A DNA stretch of 64,000 bases. Source: an uncultured Acidimicrobiales bacterium (GTDB taxonomy: Bacteria; Actinomycetota; Acidimicrobiia; Acidimicrobiales; Bin134). Positions 51,377-60,686 of this stretch are shown one piece after another. The position numbers and the translations under genes were made by a program. Below the pieces are notes generated by a model that did not search any database, was not told where the DNA came from, and saw only the letters and a list, made by a program, of their open reading frames with translations. Each line of letters opens with the position of its first letter. Within the stretch, counting starts at the first letter, position 1. Location: positions 1,752,990 through 1,816,989 of the forward strand of contig OX638344.1 of assembly GCA_951813555.1 (NCBI GenBank), given 5' to 3'.

Positions 51377-52375
51377 ATGAACGTCGACGTCATGGCCCGG
51401 GCGGTGGAGTTGCGGGCCCAGCGACTGCCGTTCGTGCTGGCCTCGGTGATCTGGCGTCGGGCTCCGTCGTCGGGCCAGCAGGGGTCGCAGGCGGTGATTT
51501 TGCCTGACGGCGCGGTGAAGGGTTGGCTGGGCGGGGCGTGCGCCGAGCCAACGGTCATCGTGGAGGCCTTGGCCTGCTTGGGCCACGGGGAGCCCCGGCT
51601 ACTGTGCTTGGGGCCTTCGGAGAGCCGGGACCACCACCGGGATCCTGGTCAGGGCCGAGTCGGTGATCAAAGCGACGGGCTGCGATCGATTGCCATGGCG
51701 TGCGATTCGGAGGGAGCAATGGAGATCTACCTGGAGCCGAGCCTGCCCGCCCCTCAAGTGGTGGTGATCGGCCGCACACCGGCGGTGGACGCCATCGCCG
51801 CGGTGGCCGCGGCCATCGGCTGGGACGCGGCGATTGTTGACGACGGCGGCCAGCCCGACGACCACGAGCACCCCGAGCTGGTGCGAACCACCCTTGATCT
51901 TGGCGATCTGACCATCGACCAGGCCACTGCGGTGGTGGTGGCCACCCAGGGGCACTACGACGATGTGGCGCTGGCGGCTGCCCTGGGCACCGACGCCGGC
52001 TATATCGGCCTGGTGGCCTCAGACAAGCGGGCCGAGGCGATGCGCGACTACCTACGCAGCCAGGGATTTGGTGACGACGACTTGGCCCGCATCCATGCCC
52101 CAGCCGGTATGGACTTGGGCCGCATCCCCAACCGGGAGATCGCCGCCGCGGTCATGGCCGACCTAGTGGCCCGCCGGGCTGAGGGACAGCTCGCCGCGGA
52201 GACCGCTTCTGGCCGCGGAGACCGTCTTGAAGATGCCATCGATCCCGTATGCGGCATGACCGTGCTGGTGGCCGATGCCCGTTACCACACCGTCCACGAC
52301 GGCATCGACTACTACTTCTGCGCCGCTGGCTGCCAGCAGCGCTTTGTATCGGAGCCGGAGGTATTCGCCTCCTAG
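51377..52375 (+). CDS. XdhC/CoxI-family maturation protein with a C-terminal YHS domain
   Basis: A 332-residue protein. The N-terminal XdhC domain (about 1-70; LASVIWRRAPSSGQQGSQAVI, GWLGGACAEPTVI) and the XdhC Rossmann domain (about 125-260; VVVIGRTPAVDAIAAVA, YIGLVASDKRAEAM) insert or sulfurate the molybdenum cofactor. A YHS metal-binding domain closes the protein (DPVCGMTV, FCAAGCQQRF). It starts 15 bases after coxL, fitting a CoxI/CoxF-type role in maturing this enzyme, perhaps with the YHS domain handling copper (inference). Confidence 0.85.
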   Translation: MNVDVMARAVELRAQRLPFVLASVIWRRAPSSGQQGSQAVILPDGAVKGWLGGACAEPTVIVEALACLGHGEPRLLCLGPSESRDHHRDPGQGRVGDQSDGLRSIAMACDSEGAMEIYLEPSLPAPQVVVIGRTPAVDAIAAVAAAIGWDAAIVDDGGQPDDHEHPELVRTTLDLGDLTIDQATAVVVATQGHYDDVALAAALGTDAGYIGLVASDKRAEAMRDYLRSQGFGDDDLARIHAPAGMDLGRIPNREIAAAVMADLVARRAEGQLAAETASGRGDRLEDAIDPVCGMTVLVADARYHTVHDGIDYYFCAAGCQQRFVSEPEVFAS

Positions 52376-52393
52376 TCCGCCCAGGCTTGCCGG

Positions 52394-53626
52394 TCAGGCG
52401 ACGGGGTGGAGGACTACGTCGAGGCTGGTGGGGGAGCGGAGCACGATGCCGGTGTCGGGGGGCACGTCGCCGGCGAACTCGAAGTGGTCGAACCGGTCGA
52501 GCAGGTACTCCAGGGTGCGTTCCATCTCCAATTTGGCCAATAGCGAGCCTGTGCAGGTGTGGGGGCCGCCGCCGAAGGCCCGAACCGGGCCGATCGGGGT
52601 GTAGTTGGGGCGCTCCTCGCCCTGGAAGCGGCCCACGTCGAACACATCGGGGTCGTCGAACCGGGCAGTGTCGTGGTTGGCGCTGGACACGAAGGACATC
52701 ACCTTGCTGCCCTCGGGGATGGTGGTGCCCTCCACCGCCAGGTCGTGTTTGGCCATACGGATGGTGACGTGGACCGGGGGTCGATACCTGAGGATCTCGG
52801 TGACCGCCGAGCTGACCAGCTCGGGGTCGTCCTTGAGGCGCTGCCACTGCTCGGGCTGCAAGATGAGGTGCTTGACCAGATTGGCGAGCGCCCGGTCGGT
52901 GGTCTCGATCCCGGCCGACAGCAAGAACGCGGTGAAGCTGCGGACCTCGTCGTCGGAAAGCCGCTCGCCCTCGTACTCCATCGAGCACAAGTCCGACAGC
53001 AGCTCGTCTCCAGGGCAGGTGCGGCGCTCTTCGATGCTCGGGGTGACAAAGTCGTAGAGTTCGTCGCGGGCGGCCTCTCCCTGAGCGTGGACCACCGGGT
53101 CGCGGGTCACGTTTGAGGTCCCGGCGGCGACGATGTCGTTGTACCAGTTCCGGAAGTTGCTGGCCTCGCCCATGTCCATCAGCTCGGCAATGGCCCCCAG
53201 CGGCACCGGTTCGGTCAGCCCGGTGCGCAAGTCGGCGGTCTCAGGGGCCACCGGCAACTGCTCGCCGTACTCGTGGACCAGCCCGGAGACGATCTCCTCG
53301 ATGGTCGAACCCAGATAGCGGGGGCCCCGCAGACGTTTGGCGATGATGGCGTCCTTGCGGCGGTGCTCGTCGCCCGACATCTGCAAGATGGCCCGGCCGA
53401 AGATGCTGGACGTGCCCGGCTGGTTCATCAGCGGGCCGAACTTGTCACCGTCCTCCAGCATCGAGGTGATGTCATCCCACCGGGTTAGCACCCACGCTTG
53501 GAGCGGCTCGACCCACAAAGCGGGGGCCTCTTCCCGCATCCGGTGAAAGATCGGAAAGGGGTCGGCCCCCACGTTGTCGGCCAGATAGGCCGTGAATTCT
53601 TCAGCGACCGAACTGGAGTCCGACAA
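52394..53626 (-). CDS. Cytochrome P450
   Basis: A 410-residue soluble P450. The haem loop is AFGGGPHTCTGSLLAKLEM with the axial Cys, the I-helix LLSAGIETTDRALAN, and the K-helix EILRYRP. The N-terminal DNVGADPFPIFHRMREEAP is typical of actinobacterial CYPs. The proposed start is TTG 53626; it lies inside a 17-bp inverted repeat with a partner in the coding region (53564-53580), so start choice is uncertain. It is convergent with the cox operon, 18 bases away. Confidence 0.9.
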   Translation of the reverse strand: MSDSSSVAEEFTAYLADNVGADPFPIFHRMREEAPALWVEPLQAWVLTRWDDITSMLEDGDKFGPLMNQPGTSSIFGRAILQMSGDEHRRKDAIIAKRLRGPRYLGSTIEEIVSGLVHEYGEQLPVAPETADLRTGLTEPVPLGAIAELMDMGEASNFRNWYNDIVAAGTSNVTRDPVVHAQGEAARDELYDFVTPSIEERRTCPGDELLSDLCSMEYEGERLSDDEVRSFTAFLLSAGIETTDRALANLVKHLILQPEQWQRLKDDPELVSSAVTEILRYRPPVHVTIRMAKHDLAVEGTTIPEGSKVMSFVSSANHDTARFDDPDVFDVGRFQGEERPNYTPIGPVRAFGGGPHTCTGSLLAKLEMERTLEYLLDRFDHFEFAGDVPPDTGIVLRSPTSLDVVLHPVA

Positions 53627-53636
53627 CGTGGGGGCC
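53564..53636 (-). promoter_or_regulatory. 17-bp perfect inverted repeat spanning the P450 start
   Basis: The arm at 53564-53580 (GGCCCCCACGTTGTCGG) is the exact reverse complement of 53620-53636, with a 39-base spacer. On the P450 transcript the outer arm covers the TTG start and the inner arm codes for the ADNVGA residues. Folding would sequester the start codon, which could regulate translation; alternatively, translation may begin further in. Confidence 0.7.
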
Positions 53637-53656
53637 CTTTCGATTAGGCGATTCGG

Positions 53657-55027
53657 CTAGCCGATCTCGATCCCGTACTCGCCGTCGAAGTTGTCGGCGT
53701 AGAACGCGAACGGGTTGGCCGCAACCATGCCGCCGCTGGCAGCGTCGAGCGAGAAGGCGGCACCGCACTGGCTGTGGTGCGGGAAGGCCGACCAGTCGAT
53801 CGGGCAGGTGATGCCCATGGTGTCGAAGCTGCCCTTGAGGGCCTCGGTCAGGCTCTCGCGGCTCAGCTCACCGGTTTCGGCGGCCCGCTCCACTGCCTGG
53901 TGGAACACGTAGCCGTTGAGGAAGCCGTGAGCGAAGTTCAAGTTGAGGTGCTCGCCGCCGTAGCCGGCCAGCGATGCGCACTCTTCCATCAGAGCCGAAG
54001 CTTCGATGTTGTTGTTGGCGGTCAAGAACGAGTGGATCCCGAAGGTCTCGTCGCTCACCTCGGGCGGACCTTCGGTCCAGATCGAGTTGGCCGCGATGCC
54101 GTGGATGCCGATGATGGGAACATCGGTGATGCCCACGTCGGCCATGCCCTGCATGACCACCAGGCCAGCGCCCGGCGAGCCGTGGAGGGTCACGTAGTTC
54201 ACGCCCTGCTCGTCGATGCCAGATTGCAGTTCCACCATTTGGGCAGTTACCTCGGTGGCACCCGGCGCCACATACAGGGTGTTGACGTAGGTGCCGCCAC
54301 CCTTCTCGACCGATTGTTCGACATAAGCGGCGAACTCGGTGCCGGAGGGGACCTCAAGGCTGATGCCCATGACCACGGCGTTCTCAATGCCGCCGACGGT
54401 GGCACCGATGTGTCCGGCGGCCAGGTCGGCCTGGTCGCCGTAGTGGGCCAGGTTGTTGAAGTACTGGTCGCCTTCGAGCTGGATGTCGATGGTCTGGGGT
54501 GGGCCGATCACCGGCAGGTTCAGGGTCTCGATGTCAGGCTGAAGCTGGGTGCTGATATGCGACCCGCCCAAGCCGACCAGGGCAAGAACTTTGTCGTCCT
54601 CGGTGAGCTTGGTGAAGTTGATCGCTGCGTTATCAGCGTTGAACTGGTCGTCCTCGGGGAGATACTCGAACATTCGCCCCAATGCGCCGCCGTCCCGGTT
54701 GGCGCACTCGAAGTACGCCTCGCTGCCGTGGCTGTTGAACTGCTGCGACGAGGCCGTCGGACCAGTCAGGTCGCCCATCCATCCGACCTTGATGGAGTCG
54801 GAGGTAACCCCGTTGTCCGGGTTGTCGGGCACCGTCATCTCCGCAGGCGCCTCTTCCTCAGCAGGAGCTGGGGCCTCGGTGGCCTCTGGTTCCGGTGCCG
54901 GTGCCTCTGTCGGAGCAGCAGTCGGTTCCAGAGCTGCCGGAGCATCGTCGTCATCATTGCCGCACGCCGCTGCGATTAGCGCGAACACAAAGACCACGAC
55001 TGCCAGTTTGAGCCAGCGATTCAACAT
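53657..55027 (-). CDS. Branched-chain-amino-acid-type ABC transporter substrate-binding lipoprotein
   Basis: A 456-residue lipoprotein. ATG 55027 has GGAGGGGG upstream and begins a signal peptide ending at a lipobox (FALIAAACGNDDDD, Cys near residue 21), followed by a Pro-Glu-Ala linker to about residue 65. The periplasmic-binding-protein type-1 domain (LivJ-like) starts with DSIKVGWMGDLTGPTASS. It is the final gene of the leftward Liv operon but is separated from livG by 155 bases holding a probable terminator, so it may also have its own promoter. The ligand is unknown. Confidence 0.9.
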   Translation of the reverse strand: MLNRWLKLAVVVFVFALIAAACGNDDDDAPAALEPTAAPTEAPAPEPEATEAPAPAEEEAPAEMTVPDNPDNGVTSDSIKVGWMGDLTGPTASSQQFNSHGSEAYFECANRDGGALGRMFEYLPEDDQFNADNAAINFTKLTEDDKVLALVGLGGSHISTQLQPDIETLNLPVIGPPQTIDIQLEGDQYFNNLAHYGDQADLAAGHIGATVGGIENAVVMGISLEVPSGTEFAAYVEQSVEKGGGTYVNTLYVAPGATEVTAQMVELQSGIDEQGVNYVTLHGSPGAGLVVMQGMADVGITDVPIIGIHGIAANSIWTEGPPEVSDETFGIHSFLTANNNIEASALMEECASLAGYGGEHLNLNFAHGFLNGYVFHQAVERAAETGELSRESLTEALKGSFDTMGITCPIDWSAFPHHSQCGAAFSLDAASGGMVAANPFAFYADNFDGEYGIEIG

Positions 55028-55167
55028 GTGGGGTCCCCCTCCATCATTTGCTGTTTGACAGTTCGCGCTCTGGGAAAGACGCGAACCAGCCGACACCCTA
55101 CCTACTGCGCCGCCTATACGTGCAATTCCGAATGTTGGGGGCTAGACAAAAAATTCTCGGAGTCAAG

Positions 55168-55182
55168 AAACCGAGGTGCGGC

Positions 55183-55196
<14 letters not shown>
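55168..55196 (-). terminator. Probable intrinsic terminator after livG
   Basis: On the minus strand an 11-bp stem (CGAGGTG pairing with CACCTCG at 55172-55178 and 55186-55192, extended by G-U and A-U pairs) closes a seven-base loop and ends in GGTTTC; a T6 run follows 17-25 bases further. The stem overlaps the livG stop codon. It could reduce read-through into the binding-protein gene. Confidence 0.5.
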
Positions 55197-55973
<777 letters not shown>

Positions 55974-55977
<4 letters not shown>

Positions 55978-56807
55978 GATTCCGCCACCGGTGGCCTTTG
56001 GCCGTGTTCCAGGGGCCTGCTGCGACTGGGCCGCTCAATGGCTGCATAAGACGTGTGGGCCTCTCCACCGCCCCCCAAATAGAGCTCCTGCACCATCGGA
56101 TTGCCTCGAAGCTCGGCGGCTGTGCCCTCCATCAGCACCCTGCCCAGCTCAAGTACGTAGGCGTCGTTGGCGTGCTGCAACGCCAGGCTGGCGTTCTGCT
56201 CGATGACCAGTATCGAAGTGCCCCGGGTCTCGTTGATCTCTGTGAGCAATTCGAACAATCGGTGAACGATCTTGGGGGCCAATCCCAACGACAGCTCATC
56301 GCAGATGAGAAGGGATGGCTGTGACATAAGAGCTCGGCCCACCGCCACCATCTGCTGTTCGCCTCCCGACAGCAAACCGGCGGTCTGGTTGAGAAGCGGG
56401 CGAAGCTGGGAGAACAGCTCCAAGTTCTGTTCCAGCGACTCGTCGATGCCGGAGACGTCGCTTCGGCTGGCTGCACCGCACAACAAGTTCTCCTTCACCG
56501 TCAGGTTGGGAAAGAGCTTGCGGCCCTCGGGTACCTGGGCCACGCCGGCGGCAACGATGTCGGGGCTTTTTTTGCCCAGAATCGACTTGCCGCCCAGCTC
56601 GATGCTGCCCCGACGCACTCGGCCTTTGTGAAGGTGAAGCAGGCTGGTGATCGACCGGACGAGAGTGGTCTTGCCCGCGCCGTTGGCGCCCAAAACCGAG
56701 ACAAAGCCACCTGAGGGCACGGAGATGTTCACGTTGTCCAGCGCGGTGACGCCCCCGTAGACCACGGTGAGGCCTTGAATCCTCAGGTTGAGTCCGCCGC
56801 CGCTCAT
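55974..56807 (-). CDS. Branched-chain-amino-acid-type ABC transporter ATP-binding protein LivF
   Basis: A 277-residue ABC ATPase of the LivF class. Walker A is GANGAGKTTLVRS, the signature LLSGGEQQMVAVGRALM, Walker B LLICDELSLGLAP, and the H-loop region VIEQNASLALQHANDAY. ATG 56807, with GAGGAG upstream, is chosen; it overlaps the livM stop as ATGA. A tail of about 30 residues beyond the usual LivF end (EAHTSYAAIERPSRSR) is odd. Confidence 0.92.
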
Positions 56808-58144
56808 GGTTTTCTCCTCGCCAGCGACCGGCCCAGCCAGTTCTTGAAGTCCCTCCATAGGCCGGCCAGACCATCGGGCTTGAACATCAGGATGATCACC
56901 ACCAAGAAGCCCTTTATGGCCAAGTCGATCTCACTGGGGTAGTCGCTGAGGAAGTCGATATCTCGCACGAACCACAGCTCTTCGCGGGCCCACTTGAACC
57001 ACTCGGGCAGGAACCAGAAGAAGGCTGAGCCGAAGATGGCTCCCTGGATGCTGGAGAACCCGCCGACCACGATGATGATGGCGTAGTTCAACACCGTTTG
57101 AACGTTGAAGCTGTCCTCACCCCGAGAGCCGATATAGAACGAGGCCAAAACACCCGACATGGCCACCACCGCGGAAGACAACGCGAAAGCCATGAGCTTG
57201 GACCGGGCCACGTTTATCCCCAGCAGAGATGCGGAGACATCCCGGTCTCGCACGGCGGCAAAGGCTCGTCCCTCACGGGTCCGGATCACGTTCACCATGA
57301 ACAGGATCGACAACACCGTGATGGGCATGAGCACCCAGTACCACCGGAATTGGCCGGTGATGATGAACTCGCCGTTCTCGTCGGGATCGATGCCGGGCAG
57401 CCAGTGCAGCCAGGAGGCGATCCGCGGGGAGTTCACACCCTTGAAGCGGATTCCGACGAAACCGAAGTACTCCTGGAGGTACTCGCGCCAGACCAGCATC
57501 ATTACAAAGTGGAAGCCGAAGGTGGCCAGCAACAGATAGAGGTGCTTGAGCCGCAGGGCGGGCAGGCCGGAGATCGCGCCTACCACCGCCCCAGCGAGGG
57601 CCGCGGCCGGCAGGGCCAGCCACATGTTTCCGCCGCTCCACTGCACGCCGACGATGCCGCCGACGATGCTTCCCAAGGCCAAGAACGCCACGTGGGCCAG
57701 GCTGATCTGGCCGGAATAGCCCACCAGCAGGTTGAAGGCCGCCGCCCCCATGGCGAAGATGAGCACCAGGTTGACCACTGCAAACCAGGTGGCCCAGGGG
57801 AAGTCCATCGGGGGCGTGAAGTCTGAGGCCAGGATGAACGGCAGCACCAACAGCCCGAACATGGTCAACGCGGCCCAAGATCGGTCGCTGGGAGTGCGCC
57901 AAAGCCGCATGTCCTCCCGGTGCGTGAGCTCGCCCCGCGGCGTCCATCGCCAGGCCAGCCGGGCGACCAGCGCCAAGATGGCTACCGTGATCGCCGCCTT
58001 CCACCAGAAGTTCAAGTCATTGGTGGTCGCCCCCAGGATGAACGGGACGACTGCGGCGATGACGAAGGGCAGGAACCGCTGAAGGGTCGAAGGGCGGTAG
58101 GTGTTCGATGCTTGCTGAGTAGCGGGGTTTTCCGTGGCGGTCAT
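56804..58144 (-). CDS. Branched-chain-amino-acid-type ABC transporter permease LivM
   Basis: A 446-residue integral membrane permease of the LivM class with about ten hydrophobic segments. It has a cytoplasmic N-terminal stretch rich in Thr and Ala, and the conserved loop RTREGRAFAAVRDRDVSASLLGINV. Two short helices in the first 120 residues exceed the usual LivM length. It follows livH after a 37-base gap and is coupled to livF by ATGA. Confidence 0.92.
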   Translation of the reverse strand: MTATENPATQQASNTYRPSTLQRFLPFVIAAVVPFILGATTNDLNFWWKAAITVAILALVARLAWRWTPRGELTHREDMRLWRTPSDRSWAALTMFGLLVLPFILASDFTPPMDFPWATWFAVVNLVLIFAMGAAAFNLLVGYSGQISLAHVAFLALGSIVGGIVGVQWSGGNMWLALPAAALAGAVVGAISGLPALRLKHLYLLLATFGFHFVMMLVWREYLQEYFGFVGIRFKGVNSPRIASWLHWLPGIDPDENGEFIITGQFRWYWVLMPITVLSILFMVNVIRTREGRAFAAVRDRDVSASLLGINVARSKLMAFALSSAVVAMSGVLASFYIGSRGEDSFNVQTVLNYAIIIVVGGFSSIQGAIFGSAFFWFLPEWFKWAREELWFVRDIDFLSDYPSEIDLAIKGFLVVIILMFKPDGLAGLWRDFKNWLGRSLARRKP

Positions 58145-58181
58145 CGGTTGTCACGCCAGTGTGAGTGTTCTGCTAACCGGC

Positions 58182-59090
58182 TCATACCCGCTCCAGGTCC
58201 TTGCGGCCCCACAGGCCGGTCGGGCGCACCAGCAGCACAACGAACATCACCGAGAAGGCCACCGGCTCTCGCCACTTGGTTCCCAGGTGGCCATTGGCAA
58301 ACTGCTCGATTACGCCTACTACCAGGCCGCCGACAATGGAGCCGCCCAGCGAAGTGAGCCCGCCGACCACCGCCGCGGGGAAGGCCCGCAGCCCGATAGC
58401 CTCGATGCTGCGGTCGATGGCGCCGGTTACGTGGCCGAACAGCAGCCCCCCGACGCCGGCCATGACCATGGCCGCGGCCCAGGTCATGGCGTAAACCTTG
58501 TCGGGGTCGATGCCCATTGCCGCGGCGGCCTCGATGTCATCGGCCACCGCCCGCATGTGCAGCCCCAGCCGGGTGTACTTGAAGAACAAGAAGAACAGCA
58601 GCACGCACGCCGCCACCACGGCGAAGATGATGAGGTCTACGTGCCTCACCGTGGCACCGCCGACTTCGAAGCTGCCTTGGGGTAGCAAGTCGAGGCGGGC
58701 TCGCTCGGTGGGGCCATAGAAAATCAGCAAAAGGGCGCGGATGATCGTGGCAATGCCCAGAGTGATCAGCACAATGGCAAAGAACCCCTGCCCCACCATT
58801 CGCCGCATGATGCCGTAGTGGACCAATAGGCCAAACACCAGCATCACCAGCAGCAACACGAATACGCCCAAGAAGAAGTTGAGGTTTTCGGAAATCAAGA
58901 ACGTCAGCGCGAAGTAGGCCCCGAGCATCAGGAATTCCCCGTGGGCCAGGTTCAAGACGTCGGTGCTTTTGTAGACCAGAACGAAGCCGAGGGCGACAAC
59001 GGCATAGATGGCACCAAGGGCTAACCCGCCGATTAGCAGTTGCAGGTTGACGCTCGGATCAGCCGTGAAGTTGCCGAAAGCTAGAAGCAT
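58182..59090 (-). CDS. Branched-chain-amino-acid-type ABC transporter permease LivH
   Basis: A 302-residue permease of the LivH class. ALGFVLVYKSTDVLNLAHGEFLMLGAYFAL is the family N-terminal signature, with the conserved loop MRAVADDIEAAAAMGIDPDKVYAM further on. The start at ATG 59090 gives a normal length; the frame is open upstream without a ribosome site. It is the first gene of the liv operon, whose promoter should lie in the 131 bases before the NTF2-like gene on the other strand. Confidence 0.9.
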   Translation of the reverse strand: MLLAFGNFTADPSVNLQLLIGGLALGAIYAVVALGFVLVYKSTDVLNLAHGEFLMLGAYFALTFLISENLNFFLGVFVLLLVMLVFGLLVHYGIMRRMVGQGFFAIVLITLGIATIIRALLLIFYGPTERARLDLLPQGSFEVGGATVRHVDLIIFAVVAACVLLFFLFFKYTRLGLHMRAVADDIEAAAAMGIDPDKVYAMTWAAAMVMAGVGGLLFGHVTGAIDRSIEAIGLRAFPAAVVGGLTSLGGSIVGGLVVGVIEQFANGHLGTKWREPVAFSVMFVVLLVRPTGLWGRKDLERV

Positions 59091-59221
59091 GGCCCCCCTA
59101 GGTTTGACCGGGCGTTGCCGGTCAACAGAGGGCGACGGTAGTTTTCGCTGGCTGAAGCCGACAAATCCCTGAGATGCCAAATATCGGGTATCCAAGGTTT
59201 TATGAATGAGAGGCAAATGGA

Positions 59222-59785
59222 ATGTCTGGTGCAAATGATGGCCTGTCCGATCGCATCGCCCGATTGGAGGCGCTAGAGGAAATCCGTGCTCTGGTGGCCC
59301 GCTACGGGATGGTGGTGGACGACCGGGACATCGAAGGTTTGGCCGATATGTTCACCTCCGATGCCAAGTTCGGCCTGGCCGATGGCATGGTGGCCAACCA
59401 GGGTCGGCAGGCGGTCATCGACTTCTACACCGAGCGCATGGCCGCGTTCGGTGCCACCTACCACTATCCCCACAGCCACGTCATCGAGCTGGATCCTGGC
59501 CGCCCTGGCCACGCCACCGGCACGGTAAACGCTCACGCCGAACTGGGCCTCGACGGCCGGACGCTGGTGACTGCGCTGCGTTACTTCGACCAGTACCGGG
59601 TGGAGGATGGGCGGTGGCGCTTCGTGGAGCGGAAGGTGGCCATGATCTATTACATGGACATGGCCGATTTGGCCGACGGCGGCCTCTGCGACGATGACCG
59701 CAAGCGCTATTTCGGCACGGTTGGCCCGTCGGAGCTTCCCGAAAGCCTCGAAACCTGGAAGAAGTTCTTCGCCGAAGTCGGCTGA
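59222..59785 (+). CDS. SnoaL/NTF2-like (nuclear transport factor 2 fold) protein
   Basis: A 187-residue NTF2-fold protein of the SnoaL type. It begins SGANDGLSDRIARLEALEEI, followed by RYGMVVDDRDIEGLADMFTSDAKF and a His in HYPHSHVIEL, the pocket residues of small isomerase or dehydratase members. No cofactor is needed in this family. It is divergent from livH and convergent with an SDR gene, with 12 bases between stops. Substrate unknown. Confidence 0.82.
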   Translation: MSGANDGLSDRIARLEALEEIRALVARYGMVVDDRDIEGLADMFTSDAKFGLADGMVANQGRQAVIDFYTERMAAFGATYHYPHSHVIELDPGRPGHATGTVNAHAELGLDGRTLVTALRYFDQYRVEDGRWRFVERKVAMIYYMDMADLADGGLCDDDRKRYFGTVGPSELPESLETWKKFFAEVG

Positions 59786-59797
59786 GCGGTTGGCTGT

Positions 59798-60592
59798 CTA
59801 GGCAACCGACATGCCGCCGTCGATGACGATGGCGGTGCCGGTGGTCCACGACGACTCATCGGAGGCCAGGTGTAGGGCCAACTGCGCGACGTCGGTGGTG
59901 CTGCCCAAGCGACCGATGGGATGGCGAACCACGGCGGCTTCGATCATCTCATCGACGGTGGCATCCGCGGCGACGTTGGCCGTGGCCGAGAACCCGCCCC
60001 GCTTCTCATAGGTGGCTCGCACCAGGGGGGTGGGCACTGTGCCGGGGCAAATGGCGTTCACCCGGATGTTGTCGGGGCCGTAGTCCACCGCCATCTGCCG
60101 CGCCAGGCCGATCACCCCGGCCTTGGCCGCGGAGTAAGCGGCGATGCCCGGCACCCCGATCACCCCGCCGACGCTGGCTTGGAGCACCAGCGACCCGCCG
60201 CCGGCTTCGATGAGGTGGGGTAGGGCGAACTTGACCGACAGCCATTTGCCGGTGAGGTTCACCCCGATGACCCGGTTCCATTCCTCGAGGCTGAGGTCGC
60301 CGGCCCGGCCCGGACCGTCAACACCGGCGTTGGCGTAGACCGCGTCGAGGCCCCCGAAGGCGGACACGGCCTGCTCGGTCATGGCCTGGCAGTCGCCGGG
60401 CCGGGTCACGTCCACCCGCAGGCTTATGGCCGAATCGCCGATCTCGGCCGCGGTGGCCGCGGCGGCGTCGGCGTTGATGTCGGCGCACATCACCTGGGCG
60501 CCCTCGGCGGCGTACAGCTGGGCCGCGGCCTTGCCGATACCAGAGCCCGCCCCGGTCACAATGGTTCTTTTGCCTGCCAGTCTTCCGGTCAT
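59798..60592 (-). CDS. Short-chain dehydrogenase/reductase
   Basis: A 264-residue classical SDR. The NAD(P)-binding motif is TGAGSGIGKAAA, then YANAGVDG; the catalytic Ser is in LVLQASVGGV and the Tyr-Lys pair in AAYSAAKAGVIGLAR. ICPGTVPTPLV is the family end-motif. It oxidises or reduces an alcohol/ketone. Asp in MCADINADA suggests NAD rather than NADP. It diverges from the selenoprotein partner gene across a 94-base gap. Confidence 0.9.
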   Translation of the reverse strand: MTGRLAGKRTIVTGAGSGIGKAAAQLYAAEGAQVMCADINADAAAATAAEIGDSAISLRVDVTRPGDCQAMTEQAVSAFGGLDAVYANAGVDGPGRAGDLSLEEWNRVIGVNLTGKWLSVKFALPHLIEAGGGSLVLQASVGGVIGVPGIAAYSAAKAGVIGLARQMAVDYGPDNIRVNAICPGTVPTPLVRATYEKRGGFSATANVAADATVDEMIEAAVVRHPIGRLGSTTDVAQLALHLASDESSWTTGTAIVIDGGMSVA

Positions 60593-60686
60593 GGCGGCGG
60601 ACCCTACTAGTTTCGCCGTATGGCGACCGCCAGGTTTGGGGGGTTTGGCCGGATTGGCGATTGCCCGATTTGAGGAGGTTGACAGG

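Noticed and set aside
48221..51586. A very long open frame (1121 codons) on the minus strand across the cox genes
   Set aside because: It is antisense to coxM, coxS and coxL, which have clear family motifs and ribosome sites. Such frames arise from high GC and strong third-position bias, and the translation has no domain pattern.
60381..60686. An upstream extension of the protein at 60687
   Set aside because: The extra residues lie opposite the SDR gene and ATG 60687 has a strong GAGGAGG site, so the upstream part is not translated.
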